Below, piece by piece: positions 43,022 to 51,918 of a stretch of 64,000 bases of DNA; position 1 is the stretch's first letter; the number at the start of each line of letters is the position of its first letter. The translations under genes and the position numbers were made by a program. Under the pieces are notes generated by a model. That model saw only the letters and a list, made by a program, of their open reading frames with translations, searched no databases and was not told the DNA's origin. Source of the DNA: Parvibaculum sp039680535 (lineage in GTDB: Bacteria > Pseudomonadota > Alphaproteobacteria > Parvibaculales > Parvibaculaceae); assembly GCF_039680535.1 (NCBI RefSeq), contig NZ_JBDKSS010000017.1, positions 1-64,000 on the forward strand, given 5' to 3'.

Positions 43022-43672
43022 TCAGCGCTGGGCTGTCTTTGCTGCGGCCGTGCGGGCGCTTTCATCGGCCCAGATGGCAATGCCCTCCAGAACCTGACGG
43101 AGGCCCGCGTCATAGGCCGCGACAATGGCGGAGATGCCCCCGCCCTTGACGGGGACCGATGCGCTGAAGGACTTCGCGGCGACGATGCTGCGCTCGTTCT
43201 CAAGCACCAGCCGCGCATAAAGCTCGATCCTGACCGCCGGGCTGGACGCGTCCGTCGCATCGACAGCGAACTGCCGGATGTCGCCTGCGAGTTCATAATC
43301 CCCGCGCAGATCGGCGCTCCGCGTCGCGACGGCGGCGAAGCGGCCCGAATTTTCCATCGTCTCGACCATGAGATTCTGGATCAGGCGCGGCGCACGGTCG
43401 GCCCAGCGCGCATCCGCGTAATATTTGAGTTCGTTCGCGCCGGACCGCTGGACGATGCGCGCGCTGTCGACGACGGCGGGAGCGGCAAATTCATCGACCA
43501 CCACTCGCGCCCGCCCCGCCGCATTCGCCGTGGACGGCGCGGGATGCCCGGCGCTCAGCGTGAAGAGCTGCGGGGCCGGCTCACTGGCGATGTTTGCCAG
43601 CGCGCAGGCGCAAAGCGGAAGAAGAAGGACAAGCGCCGCACTGCGCCGCGCGAAACGAAGAAGCGGGTTCAT
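43022..43672 (-). CDS. ABC-type lipid transport auxiliary lipoprotein (PqiC/LptE-like)
   Basis: A 216-residue lipoprotein: signal peptide with lipobox LLPLCAC, then a mature domain starting PQLFTLSAG, with VVVDEFAAPAVVDSARIVQR and ELKYYADARWADRAPRLIQN, the ABC-type transport auxiliary lipoprotein pattern. It is the last gene of an mlaE-mlaF-mlaD set, overlapping mlaD by ATGA, and would be the outer-membrane-side partner. Confidence 0.85.
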   Translation of the reverse strand: MNPLLRFARRSAALVLLLPLCACALANIASEPAPQLFTLSAGHPAPSTANAAGRARVVVDEFAAPAVVDSARIVQRSGANELKYYADARWADRAPRLIQNLMVETMENSGRFAAVATRSADLRGDYELAGDIRQFAVDATDASSPAVRIELYARLVLENERSIVAAKSFSASVPVKGGGISAIVAAYDAGLRQVLEGIAIWADESARTAAAKTAQR

Positions 43673-44589
43673 TGTGCTTTCACTTCCGGTACGTTTTTGC
43701 CGATGAGGAAACGCGCCGGATCGTCTTGGGCGCGGGAAACGATGCGATCGAGCGCGGTGACGAGTTCGCGTGTCTCGGCGACAAGCTGGGGAATTTGCGT
43801 CAGCCCGTCCCGGCTCATGCGATTGATCGCCGGACCGTTGACGCGCAGGAGTTGGTCGAGATTGTCCGCGACCTTGCGGTAGGAATCCGACGTGCTGCGC
43901 AGATCGGTGATGAGGCCCTTGGCGTCATTCTTGACCAGACTGTCGGCGCTGCGGCTGAGCGAGCTGAAATGCTCCGATGCGTCGGCGAGATTCTTGATCG
44001 CCCGCTTCATGTCGCCGGAGCTGTCGGCAAGCTCGGTCGAGAGCCTGTCGATATTGTCGACGACATGCCCGATCGATTTCTGGTTGTTGAGCAGCATCTC
44101 GTTCAGCTGCTGAAGAAGCTGGTTGGCGCTCTGCAGGGTTTCGGGCGCGGACTTCGCCAGTTCCTGCAGGGTCGAGGGCGCGCCACGAATGATGGCGTAG
44201 GCTTCGCCATTCTTCGGCTTCAGAAGCTGCGAGTTGGGGCTGCCGCCCGTGATCTGAATGACGGCGACGCCGGTGATGCCCGAGGCTTCGAGCTGTGCGA
44301 TCGAGTCCTCCTTGACGGGGGTGCGGGCGTCGACCTGGATCAGCGCCACGACCTCGCTCGGATCGCGTTCGTCGAGATGAAGATCCATCACGCGGCCGAC
44401 CGGCAGGCCGTTGAACTGAACGGAACCGGACTTGCTCAGGCCGGAGACCGAGCCGCGAAAAATGATCTGGTAGTAGGAATATTGACGGTCGAGCTGCACC
44501 TGGCTGATCCAGAGCGCGAAGCCGAAGATGCAGGCCAGAACCACCAGCGCGAAAGTCCCGATCAGGACATTGTTCGATTTGATTTCCAT
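43669..44589 (-). CDS. MCE/MlaD-family lipid-binding protein
   Basis: A 306-residue protein with an N-terminal TM anchor (VLIGTFALVVLACIFGFALW) and one MCE domain (about 35-115: IIFRGSVSGLSKSGSVQFNG, LPVGRVMDL). A long helical C-terminal part (about 140-295) may form a tube or coiled coil. MlaD/MCE proteins bind phospholipid and bridge to the ABC permease. It is longer than E. coli MlaD (183 residues), as in many alphaproteobacteria. Overlaps the lipoprotein start (ATGA). Confidence 0.88.
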   Translation of the reverse strand: MEIKSNNVLIGTFALVVLACIFGFALWISQVQLDRQYSYYQIIFRGSVSGLSKSGSVQFNGLPVGRVMDLHLDERDPSEVVALIQVDARTPVKEDSIAQLEASGITGVAVIQITGGSPNSQLLKPKNGEAYAIIRGAPSTLQELAKSAPETLQSANQLLQQLNEMLLNNQKSIGHVVDNIDRLSTELADSSGDMKRAIKNLADASEHFSSLSRSADSLVKNDAKGLITDLRSTSDSYRKVADNLDQLLRVNGPAINRMSRDGLTQIPQLVAETRELVTALDRIVSRAQDDPARFLIGKNVPEVKAQ

Positions 44590-44607
44590 GATGTCGCCCG
44601 GGTTCGC

Positions 44608-45396
44608 CTACTTGCCAGCAAAGGCCGCGCGCGCACGCGGGCCGTGGAAATATTCCCTGATCCAGGGGTGCTCGCTCCGCAACATGTCGTCGATCGTTCC
44701 GATCAGGATAACACGCCGTTCGGCCAGCACAGCTATCCTGTCGCAGGTGGCGTGAAGCGTATCGAGATCATGGGTCACCATGACGACGGTGAGGCCGAGC
44801 GTGTGCGCGAGGTCTGTAATAAGTTCGTCAAAGGCCGCCGCGCCGATGGGATCGAGGCCGGCGGTCGGCTCATCCAGAAACAGGATTTCTGGGTCGAGCG
44901 CCAGCGCGCGGGCCAGCCCCGCCCTCTTTTTCATGCCGCCCGAAAGCTCGGAGGGGAAAAGGTCCGCCGCGCCGGAGCGAAGACCGACCATGGCGATCTT
45001 CACCGCCGCAAGCTCGTCCATGAGCTGCTTGCCCATGTGGAGATGCTCGCGATAGGCGACCTGCACGTTCTCGGCGACGGTGAGGGCCGAAAACAGCGCG
45101 CCCTCCTGAAAGAGAACGCCCCAGCGCCTCTCCTGCTCCCGGCGTTCGTCTTCCGGGAGCGCTTCGAGATCCTTGCCGAAGACGCGAATGGAGCCGCCGT
45201 CCGGCGACTTCAGGCCGAGAATGGTGCGCAGAAGCACCGACTTGCCGGTGCCCGAGCCGCCGACGATGCCGAGCACCTCGCCGCGTCTGACCGACAGGTC
45301 GAGATGTTCATGGATCACGTGCTCGTCGAACTTCGTGAGAAGTCCCCTGACCTCGATGATCGGCTCTTCGGCGATTTCGCCCTGCCTGTCCATCAT
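44608..45396 (-). CDS. MlaF-type ABC ATPase
   Basis: A 262-residue ATPase: Walker A GGSGTGKSVLLRTI, Q-loop GVLFQEGALFSALTVAENV, signature LSGGMKKRAGLARALALDP, Walker B ILFLDEPTAGLDPI. The LSGGMKKR signature is typical of MlaF/MKL ATPases. The frame is open a further 750 bases into mlaE, but the ATG at MMDRQGEIAE overlaps the mlaE stop (ATGATG) and gives the family length. It powers phospholipid traffic across the envelope. Confidence 0.92.
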   Translation of the reverse strand: MMDRQGEIAEEPIIEVRGLLTKFDEHVIHEHLDLSVRRGEVLGIVGGSGTGKSVLLRTILGLKSPDGGSIRVFGKDLEALPEDERREQERRWGVLFQEGALFSALTVAENVQVAYREHLHMGKQLMDELAAVKIAMVGLRSGAADLFPSELSGGMKKRAGLARALALDPEILFLDEPTAGLDPIGAAAFDELITDLAHTLGLTVVMVTHDLDTLHATCDRIAVLAERRVILIGTIDDMLRSEHPWIREYFHGPRARAAFAGK

Positions 45397-46622
45397 AGCC
45401 CCACCGCTGTGAAGAACATGGCGAAGACCGCATCGAGAATGATGACGAGAAAGATCGAACGCACGACCGAGCGCGTCGTCTGTGTGCCGACGGATTCCGC
45501 GCTGCCGGTGACGTCGAGGCCGGACCGGCACCCGACCAGCGCAATGACGATCGCCATGAAGGGCGCCTTCAGGATACCGACACCGAAGGTCCAGAAATCT
45601 GCGGCGGCGCGAAGCCTCTCGATATAGACGGCGGGCGACATGTTGAGCTGCATGACCGCGACCACGCCGCCGCCGAGAAGACCCATGAGGTCGCCCACGA
45701 AGGTCAGCAGCGGCATGGTGAAGAGCAGCGCGAGAACGCGCGGGACCACCAGCATGTCCATCGGATCGAGGCCAAGGGTTCGCATGGCGTCGATTTCCTC
45801 GCGCATCTTCATCGAGCCGATTTCCGCCGTGAAGGCGCTGCCCGAACGGCCCGCGACGATGATGGCGGTGAGCAATATGCCGACTTCGCGCAGGAAGATG
45901 ATCGCGATGAGATTGACGGTGAAGACATCCGCGCCGAAGCGGCGAAGCTGCGTCGCGCCCTGCTGCGCGATGACGGCGCCGATGAGGAAGGTGAGCAGGC
46001 AGACAAGCGGCAGCGCGTCGAAGCCTGCCTTTTCCATGTGGTGAACGAGCGGCGTCAGGCGGAAGCGGCTCGGATGGCGGATGCTGCGCCAGACCGTGGC
46101 GAGGACATGGCCCAGAAATTCGACGAAGATGAGCGCTTCCGACCACATGGCGACGAGCGCGGCGCCGATCCGCCCCACGATTTCGACATAGAGCGATGAC
46201 CGCTCCGGAACGGTGGGCTTTGGCAATCCGCCCTCGCCCACCTTGTCGAGCAGAACCTTGTGGCCCTCGTTGAGCCCCTGGTAACTCACCTTAACGCCCT
46301 GCGCCTCGAGCGAGGCGACGGTGCGGTCGATGAGCCAGGCGCCCGCCGTGTCGAGACGGATGAGCGCCGACATGTCGAAAATGGCGTCCTCGCCCGAAGG
46401 CCTCGCCCCGGTGAAAGCACGCAGCTCATCATCAATGGCGAGGATCGGGGCCACGGACCAGTCGCCCGCCGGGCGGAAGGTGAAGCCGCCGGCCCTGATC
46501 TCGACGGTATAGGAGGCGGCAGCCCCCCGACCGGAAGGCCCCCGACCGGAAGGCCCCCGACCGGAAGGCTCTTGAGCGCCCGATGCTTCCGCCAAACCGC
46601 CTCCAGATTTCCAAAAATTCAC
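45393..46622 (-). CDS. MlaE-type permease with N-terminal STAS domain
   Basis: A 409-residue permease. Residues about 40-135 form a STAS-like domain (GEDAIFDMSALIRLDTAGAW), fused to the MlaE membrane domain (about 140-409; e.g. LTAIIVAGRSGSAFTAEIGS, then MKMREEIDAM, and GCRSGLDVTGSAESVG). In E. coli the STAS protein MlaB is separate; fusion is common in alphaproteobacteria. A GTG start is used. Codons for residues 18-33 contain three 15-base repeats encoding SGRGP-like units. Confidence 0.9.
   Translation of the reverse strand: MNFWKSGGGLAEASGAQEPSGRGPSGRGPSGRGAAASYTVEIRAGGFTFRPAGDWSVAPILAIDDELRAFTGARPSGEDAIFDMSALIRLDTAGAWLIDRTVASLEAQGVKVSYQGLNEGHKVLLDKVGEGGLPKPTVPERSSLYVEIVGRIGAALVAMWSEALIFVEFLGHVLATVWRSIRHPSRFRLTPLVHHMEKAGFDALPLVCLLTFLIGAVIAQQGATQLRRFGADVFTVNLIAIIFLREVGILLTAIIVAGRSGSAFTAEIGSMKMREEIDAMRTLGLDPMDMLVVPRVLALLFTMPLLTFVGDLMGLLGGGVVAVMQLNMSPAVYIERLRAAADFWTFGVGILKAPFMAIVIALVGCRSGLDVTGSAESVGTQTTRSVVRSIFLVIILDAVFAMFFTAVGL
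46524..46568. repeat. Three tandem 15-bp repeats in the mlaE coding region
   Basis: CCCCCGACCGGAAGG is repeated exactly three times, in frame with the mlaE gene on the opposite strand, encoding Gly-Arg-Gly-Pro-Ser units before the STAS domain. Copy number may change by slippage without breaking the frame. Confidence 0.85.
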
Positions 46623-46755
46623 GCGCCAGTTTGACGCACGACCTTCCCTGAGCCGAAAGTTAGTTTAGCCTATGCGCCGACGCGATAGCCAGACAGAGCG
46701 GTCCGCTTTGCTGTGGCCGCCTACGCAAGAAATAGAACACCAAGGAGATAACATC

Positions 46756-47169
46756 ATGAAGGCGGTTCTGAACGGATTGGCCACTTTTGCGCTCGCCATG
46801 TCGCTCGCGGGCGTGGCGTCGGCCGATGACGACCGGAAGGGTGGAGACGCCGAAAAAGGCGAGAAGGTTTTCAAGAAGTGTGCTGCCTGCCACACCGTCG
46901 AGGAAGGCGGTCCGAACCGCGTGGGCCCGAACCTGCACGGCATTATCGACCGGCCGGCCGCTTCGCATGCCGGCTACAAGTATTCCGCCGCCATGACGAA
47001 GAAGGGCACCGAGGGCCTGAAATGGTCCGAGGAAAACCTCTTCACCTATCTTGAAAAGCCCTCGGCCTTCGTTCCCGGCACCAACATGACCTTCATCGGC
47101 CTGAAGAAGCCCGAGGACCGCAAGGACCTGATCGCCTACCTCGAAAAGGCCGCCGGCCACACGAAGTAA
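46756..47169 (+). CDS. Class I c-type cytochrome
   Basis: A 137-residue periplasmic cytochrome c. Signal peptide to ASA (residues 1-23), heme site CAACH at 42-46, NRVGPNLHGIIDRPAASHAG, and a methionine ligand region VPGTNMTFIGLKKPEDRKDL. The layout is that of cytochrome c2/c550, which carries electrons to a terminal oxidase or reductase. AAGGAGATAA is a strong ribosome binding site. Neighbours do not specify a partner. Confidence 0.93.
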   Translation: MKAVLNGLATFALAMSLAGVASADDDRKGGDAEKGEKVFKKCAACHTVEEGGPNRVGPNLHGIIDRPAASHAGYKYSAAMTKKGTEGLKWSEENLFTYLEKPSAFVPGTNMTFIGLKKPEDRKDLIAYLEKAAGHTK

Positions 47170-47193
47170 GCGCAGCCGCGCCCGACAAGCTCC

Positions 47194-47232
47194 TTTCCCG
47201 GCCCCTGCCGCACCTCGCGCGGGGCCGGGAAA
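47194..47232 (+). terminator. Inverted repeat after cytochrome c gene, possible terminator
   Basis: TTTCCCGGCCCC (47194-47205) pairs exactly with GGGGCCGGGAAA (47221-47232) around a 15-base loop, 25 bases after the stop. There is no T-run, so intrinsic termination is uncertain. Confidence 0.45.
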
Positions 47233-47387
47233 AGCGATCCCCCCGCCTCTCCCCCCTCTGGAACGAAAGCTGCACCGCCGACCATGGCGGGTCTGTCATT
47301 GTCCCGCAACAGGACAACGGCAGATAGACTTGTCCAGAACCGGGGCACGCCGACGCCTGAACAGGCCAGCGCTGTGAGAGAGAGACG

Positions 47388-49646
47388 ATGGAAGCGACAC
47401 CTGCATTCCGCAGACTTTCGGCGATCCTGCCGGGCCTCGTGCTCGTGCTGAGCCTCGCTCTCTCGATCTATGACATCGGCGGCCTGGCGACCGCGCTGCG
47501 CGACCAGGTGTTCGACGTCTATCAGCGTATCGAGCCCCGCAAGGCCGGACCGGAAGGGCCACACGCCGTCTATATCGACATCGGCACCGAGAGCGCCCAG
47601 CGCTATGGCGCCTGGCCATGGCCGCGCAAGCGCCTCGCAGACCTGGTGAATGCCGTGCAGGCCGCAGGCGCGAGCGCCATTCTTCTCGACATGCCGCTCT
47701 ACGAGGAGGATCCGACGTCGACCGCCTCGCTGCTGAAGCTCTGGGCGCCGCTGCCCGATTCAACCTCCTATGAATTGCGCGAAGGATTGGCGAGCCTGCC
47801 CGACCATGAACAGGCTTTTGCGGCGCTGCTCGCCACCACGCCTTCCGTGATTTCCTTCGAACCGGGCAAGGCGCCGCTCGGCGAAAGCCGGCTGCCCGTC
47901 GCTCATGCCGACGTCGCCTCGACCGGTAGCGATGCGCGCCACTACGCGGCGACCTATGCGCTCTGGCGCCCGAGCCTCGCCCAGTTTGAGGCGGCGGCCA
48001 AGGGCGGCGGCGCGGCCCTGCCCGATCAGACGCCCGGCACTGCGGTACGTTCGCTGCCCATGCTCGTCAATCTGGGTGGAACGCTCTACCCCTCCAATGT
48101 CCTCGAAGCGCTGCGCGTCCTGCGCGGCGGCACCACCTTTCGCGCGAGAGTGGCCGAGTCCGAAATGGGCTTCACCTTCGGCATGGAGCCCGGCGTCGAG
48201 CAGGTCTCCATCGACGATACGGGTCTCGCCGCGCTGACCAGCATCAAGGGCGCCTTGAGGCTCTATTTCGGCGCGCCGGACACGCGCCTGGCCGTCTCGG
48301 CCGCGAAGCTCCTCGACGGCGATGCCGACATTCCGACGCTCAGGAACCGCATTGCCGTGATCGGCGTTTCGGCCAATGGCACGCAGCGGCTCTACGATAC
48401 GCCCATGGGCATTCAGATGCCCTCCGGCGCCATCGCGGCCAATGCGATCGACCAGATTATCGACGGCGCGTTCCTGACGCGCCCAGGCTGGGCCACGGCC
48501 GCCGAACAGCTCTATATCTTCATCGGCGGCGTTCTCGTCATCATCCTGCTCAGCCTTTTCCGTTTCCGCTGGGGCTTCACGCTCACGCTGCTTCTCGGCG
48601 GCGGCGGTCTCTATGCCTCATGGTGGGCGTTCGAGACACATCGCTGGCTCATCGATCCCTCGCTTGGCGGTCTGACGCTGATCGCGGCGAGCCTGACCTG
48701 CGCGCTGATGACGAAGCTACACTCCGAAGAACAGACGAACTTCATCGATGCGCAATTCGCCCGGCGTCTCTCGCCGTCGGGTCTTGCCAAGGTGCATGCA
48801 CATCCGAATCTCGTTCAGGCGGAAGGACAGCTCAAGCCGGTGACCTCGGTGGTCGTCGGGCTTCGCGGCTTCAACATCATCGCCGACCGTTACCTCGAAG
48901 ATCCCAAGGCCTATGCCGACATCCTCAACCGGTTCTTCTCGCCCATGGTGAAGATCGTTCAGGACCGCAACGGCATGGTGGACCGCACCGTGGGCGACAC
49001 GCTCTATGCCGTCTGGAATGCGCCGTTCGACGTCAACGAGCACGCATCAAAGGGCTGCGACGCGGCGCTTCGCATGGTCGAGAACCTCGAAGCGTTGAAC
49101 GAATTCCTTGAAGAAGACGCGCGGCGCCAGCATTTGAGCCACGTGCCGCTCAGCCTTTCGATCGGCATCGATACGGGGCTCGCCACCACGGGCAATATGG
49201 GCGCGATCTTGCAATTCGATTACGGCGTGCTTGGCGAACCTGTGAGCTTCGGCGCCCATCTCCAGCGCAATGCGCGGAACTATGGCCCGGCCATCATTGT
49301 GGGCGAAGGCACGCAGCGCGCGGTGGGCGACCGCTATGCGCTGCTCGAAATCGACCTCATCTCGACGCCGCGCCACCCGGAAGGCCGCCGCGTCTTCGCC
49401 CTGCTCGGCGACCCGATCATGCGCGCCAATCCGAAGTTCCGCGCGTTGCAGGAAGCGCATGCGCTGATCTTCTCGGCCTATCGCAACCAGCGTTGGGCCG
49501 ACGCACGAGCGGCGATCACCGAATGCCGCAAGCTCAACGGCGCGATCTCGACGCTCTACGATTTCTACGAGGCGCGGATCGCGCAGTACGAGGCCAATCC
49601 GCCGGGCGAGCACTGGAACGGCTCCTGGTATGCGGGCCGGATCTGA
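47388..49646 (+). CDS. CHASE2-domain protein with degenerate class III cyclase domain
   Basis: A 752-residue receptor-like protein: one N-terminal TM (12-30), a periplasmic CHASE2 sensor (about 35-365, with DIGTESAQRYGAWPWPRKRL), two to three TMs (374-445), and a class III nucleotide cyclase domain (about 485-665). Catalytic positions are largely altered by my alignment: the first metal Asp is Gly491 (VVVGLRGF), Lys is Arg533, the base-specifying Asp is Glu617, the Asn is Ser620 and the transition-state Arg is His624; only Asp537 (VGDTLYAVW) is kept. The protein is probably not an active cyclase and may act as a binding or regulatory partner. Confidence 0.85.
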   Translation: MEATPAFRRLSAILPGLVLVLSLALSIYDIGGLATALRDQVFDVYQRIEPRKAGPEGPHAVYIDIGTESAQRYGAWPWPRKRLADLVNAVQAAGASAILLDMPLYEEDPTSTASLLKLWAPLPDSTSYELREGLASLPDHEQAFAALLATTPSVISFEPGKAPLGESRLPVAHADVASTGSDARHYAATYALWRPSLAQFEAAAKGGGAALPDQTPGTAVRSLPMLVNLGGTLYPSNVLEALRVLRGGTTFRARVAESEMGFTFGMEPGVEQVSIDDTGLAALTSIKGALRLYFGAPDTRLAVSAAKLLDGDADIPTLRNRIAVIGVSANGTQRLYDTPMGIQMPSGAIAANAIDQIIDGAFLTRPGWATAAEQLYIFIGGVLVIILLSLFRFRWGFTLTLLLGGGGLYASWWAFETHRWLIDPSLGGLTLIAASLTCALMTKLHSEEQTNFIDAQFARRLSPSGLAKVHAHPNLVQAEGQLKPVTSVVVGLRGFNIIADRYLEDPKAYADILNRFFSPMVKIVQDRNGMVDRTVGDTLYAVWNAPFDVNEHASKGCDAALRMVENLEALNEFLEEDARRQHLSHVPLSLSIGIDTGLATTGNMGAILQFDYGVLGEPVSFGAHLQRNARNYGPAIIVGEGTQRAVGDRYALLEIDLISTPRHPEGRRVFALLGDPIMRANPKFRALQEAHALIFSAYRNQRWADARAAITECRKLNGAISTLYDFYEARIAQYEANPPGEHWNGSWYAGRI

Positions 49647-49785
49647 CGTCCGAGAAATCGTGTCTCTTTGGACTTGGCGACTTTGCGCGAGAAAGGCATC
49701 ATCCGGCCAGATGATTGCCCTCCACTCTCTCTGCGCGTCACGCCCCGCATGAAGCGGACATGACGAGTAGAAAGAAAGAAACCAG

Positions 49786-50772
49786 ATGACGCGCGAGATT
49801 TCCGTCGAAACCGAAACCTGGCCCATCGCGGGCGCCTTCACCATTTCCCGCGGCTCGAAAACGGAAGCCCATGTCGTCACCGTCACCATTCGCGACGGCG
49901 ATGCGACGGGGCGCGGTGAGTGCGTTCCCTATGGCCGCTATGGCGAGACGGTGAAGGACGTCATGGCATCGATCAAGGGCGCGAGCCAGGCGCTCGCCGA
50001 CGGCATGACGCGCGAGGAATTGCAGCGCGCCATGACCCGAGGCGCGGCGCGCAACGCCATCGATTGCGCGCTCTGGGATCTCGAAGCGAAGCTCTCCGGG
50101 AACCCGGTCTGGAAGCTCGCAGGTCTCGAAGAGCCGAAGCCGCTGACCACCGCCTATACGCTGAGCCTCGCCGAGCCCGACGTCATGCGCGAGGCGGCGC
50201 GCGCGGCGGCGGCGCGGCCGCTTCTCAAGCTGAAGCTGGGCGGCGATGGACAGGACATTGCCCGCGTCGCGGCGGTGCGCGAAGGCGCGCCCGATGCGAC
50301 GCTCATCGTTGATGCGAATGAAGGCTGGAAGGCGGACGACGTGCTGCCGCTCGCCACGGAACTCGCAAAGCTCAATGTCGCGCTGATCGAACAGCCGCTG
50401 CCTGCGAAAGAGGACGAAGCGCTCCGTGGCCTCGCCTGCCCCATTCCGCTTTGCGCCGACGAATCCGCGCATGGGCTCGAAGGCATGATGCGACTCGTCG
50501 GGCTCTATCAGTATGTGAATGTGAAGCTCGACAAGACGGGCGGGCTCACCGAAGCGCTTTCGGTCATCCGCTGCGCGAAGCGGCGCAAGCTTGAAGTGAT
50601 GGTCGGCTGCATGGTCGCAACCTCGCTCGCCATGGCGCCTGCCGCGCTGGTCGCGCAGGGCGCTGCCTTTGTCGATCTCGACGGGCCGCTTCTGCTCGCG
50701 AAGGACCGCGAACATGGCATCCGTTACGACGGCAGCGTGATGCTGCCGCCGGAACGGGCGCTGTGGGGCTGA
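49786..50772 (+). CDS. Dipeptide epimerase, enolase superfamily (L-Ala-D/L-Glu epimerase-like)
   Basis: A 328-residue enolase-superfamily enzyme. LLKLKLGGDG gives the catalytic Lys-x-Lys, IVDANEGW, LIEQPLP and CADESA the three metal ligands, and VNVKLDKTGG the second catalytic lysine. The set matches L-Ala-D/L-Glu epimerases (YcjG/YkfB), used in murein peptide recycling or dipeptide metabolism. Specificity cannot be read further. The ATG lies 139 bases after the cyclase gene; no clear ribosome binding site beyond AAGAAAGAAA. Confidence 0.87.
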   Translation: MTREISVETETWPIAGAFTISRGSKTEAHVVTVTIRDGDATGRGECVPYGRYGETVKDVMASIKGASQALADGMTREELQRAMTRGAARNAIDCALWDLEAKLSGNPVWKLAGLEEPKPLTTAYTLSLAEPDVMREAARAAAARPLLKLKLGGDGQDIARVAAVREGAPDATLIVDANEGWKADDVLPLATELAKLNVALIEQPLPAKEDEALRGLACPIPLCADESAHGLEGMMRLVGLYQYVNVKLDKTGGLTEALSVIRCAKRRKLEVMVGCMVATSLAMAPAALVAQGAAFVDLDGPLLLAKDREHGIRYDGSVMLPPERALWG

Positions 50773-50776
50773 CGCT

Positions 50777-51790
50777 TCAGGCGATATTCAGGACGATCTT
50801 TCCGAAGTGGGAGGCGCCTGCCATCGTCGTGAAGGCGGCACACGCTTCTTCGAGCGGGTAGCGCTTGTCGATCACCGGATGGATGTCGTTGACCTCGATC
50901 GCGCGGACCATGTCTTCGAAATGGGCGCGGCTGCCGACCGAGATGCCGGTGATGCGGAGGTTCTGCGAGAAGATCGCGGCGACGTTCACATCCTTGACGA
51001 CGCCCGAGAGGATGCCAATGACGGCGACATGCCCGCCGATGCGCGCCGCCATGATCGACTGCGATAGCGTATCCGCGCCGCCAACCTCGACGACATGATC
51101 GACGCCGCGACCGCGCGTGAGCTTGCGGGCCTCGCTCGACCAGTCAGGCGTCTTCTTGTAGTTGATGGTGAGATCGGCGCCGAGCGCCTTCGCGCGTTCG
51201 AGCTTTTCGTCGGATGACGAGGTGATGATGACGCGCGCGCCGGCGGCCTTGGCGAATTGCAGCGCGAAGATCGAAACGCCGCCCGTGCCCTGAAGCAGAA
51301 CGGTATCGCCCGCCTTGATGTCTCCTTCGACGACGAGCGCGCGCCATGCGGTGAGGGCTGCGCAAGGCAGCGTGGCAGCTTCCTCGGCCGTGTAGCCCGC
51401 GGGCGCCTTGGCGACGCCTTCGGCGGAGAGCTTGATGTAATCCTGCGCGCAACCGTCGAGCGGACCGCCGAGAGGCTGGGAAATGGCGGCAAGCGAAGGA
51501 CCGCCGGAGAACCAGCTCTGGAAGAATTGCGGGCAGACATGATCGCCGACCTTCACCCGCGTCACGCCTGCGCCGACTTCGACCACTTCGCCTGCGCCAT
51601 CCGACAGCGGCACCAGAGGGGCGCCGGGCTCCGTGCGGCCAAAGCCGGTCACGGTGGCAAGATCGCGATAGTTGAGCGAGGCAGCCTTGAGCCGAACGAC
51701 GATTTCACCCGGCCCCGCCTTCGGCACCTCGCGATTTTCGAGATGCAGGTGGTCGATGCCGAAGCCGTCTTTCAGAACGATAGCGCGCAT
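50777..51790 (-). CDS. Zinc-type/MDR alcohol dehydrogenase family protein
   Basis: A 337-residue medium-chain dehydrogenase/reductase. GroES-like N-terminus (AASLNYRDLATVTGFGRTEP), VPLSDGAGEVVEVGAGV, and the cofactor motif VLLQGTGGVSIFALQFAKAA followed by SSSDEKLERAKALGAD. The catalytic-zinc cysteine position is SLNYRD, i.e. without Cys, so it is of the zinc-free quinone oxidoreductase/enoyl reductase type. Substrate unknown. Convergent with the epimerase, 4 bases apart. Confidence 0.87.
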   Translation of the reverse strand: MRAIVLKDGFGIDHLHLENREVPKAGPGEIVVRLKAASLNYRDLATVTGFGRTEPGAPLVPLSDGAGEVVEVGAGVTRVKVGDHVCPQFFQSWFSGGPSLAAISQPLGGPLDGCAQDYIKLSAEGVAKAPAGYTAEEAATLPCAALTAWRALVVEGDIKAGDTVLLQGTGGVSIFALQFAKAAGARVIITSSSDEKLERAKALGADLTINYKKTPDWSSEARKLTRGRGVDHVVEVGGADTLSQSIMAARIGGHVAVIGILSGVVKDVNVAAIFSQNLRITGISVGSRAHFEDMVRAIEVNDIHPVIDKRYPLEEACAAFTTMAGASHFGKIVLNIA

Positions 51791-51918
51791 GTCATGTCTC
51801 CCTCAGAGTTTCTGTGTGCTCAATAACTGAACGCGAAGAGAGTGTTGTCAACGCACGAAAATTTGAGGGAGCTCGCGCGACACATTGCCCTTGCGGCATG
51901 CCGCAAGGGAAGCGCGAC

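Noticed and set aside
43594..45627. A 677-codon open frame antisense to the Mla operon
   Set aside because: High GC leaves the opposite strand open. The four Mla genes are well supported and this translation lacks recognisable motifs.
45397..46146. Extension of the mlaF frame upstream of its ATG
   Set aside because: It reads a different frame of the mlaE gene. MlaF family length and ATGATG overlap fit the start at 45396.
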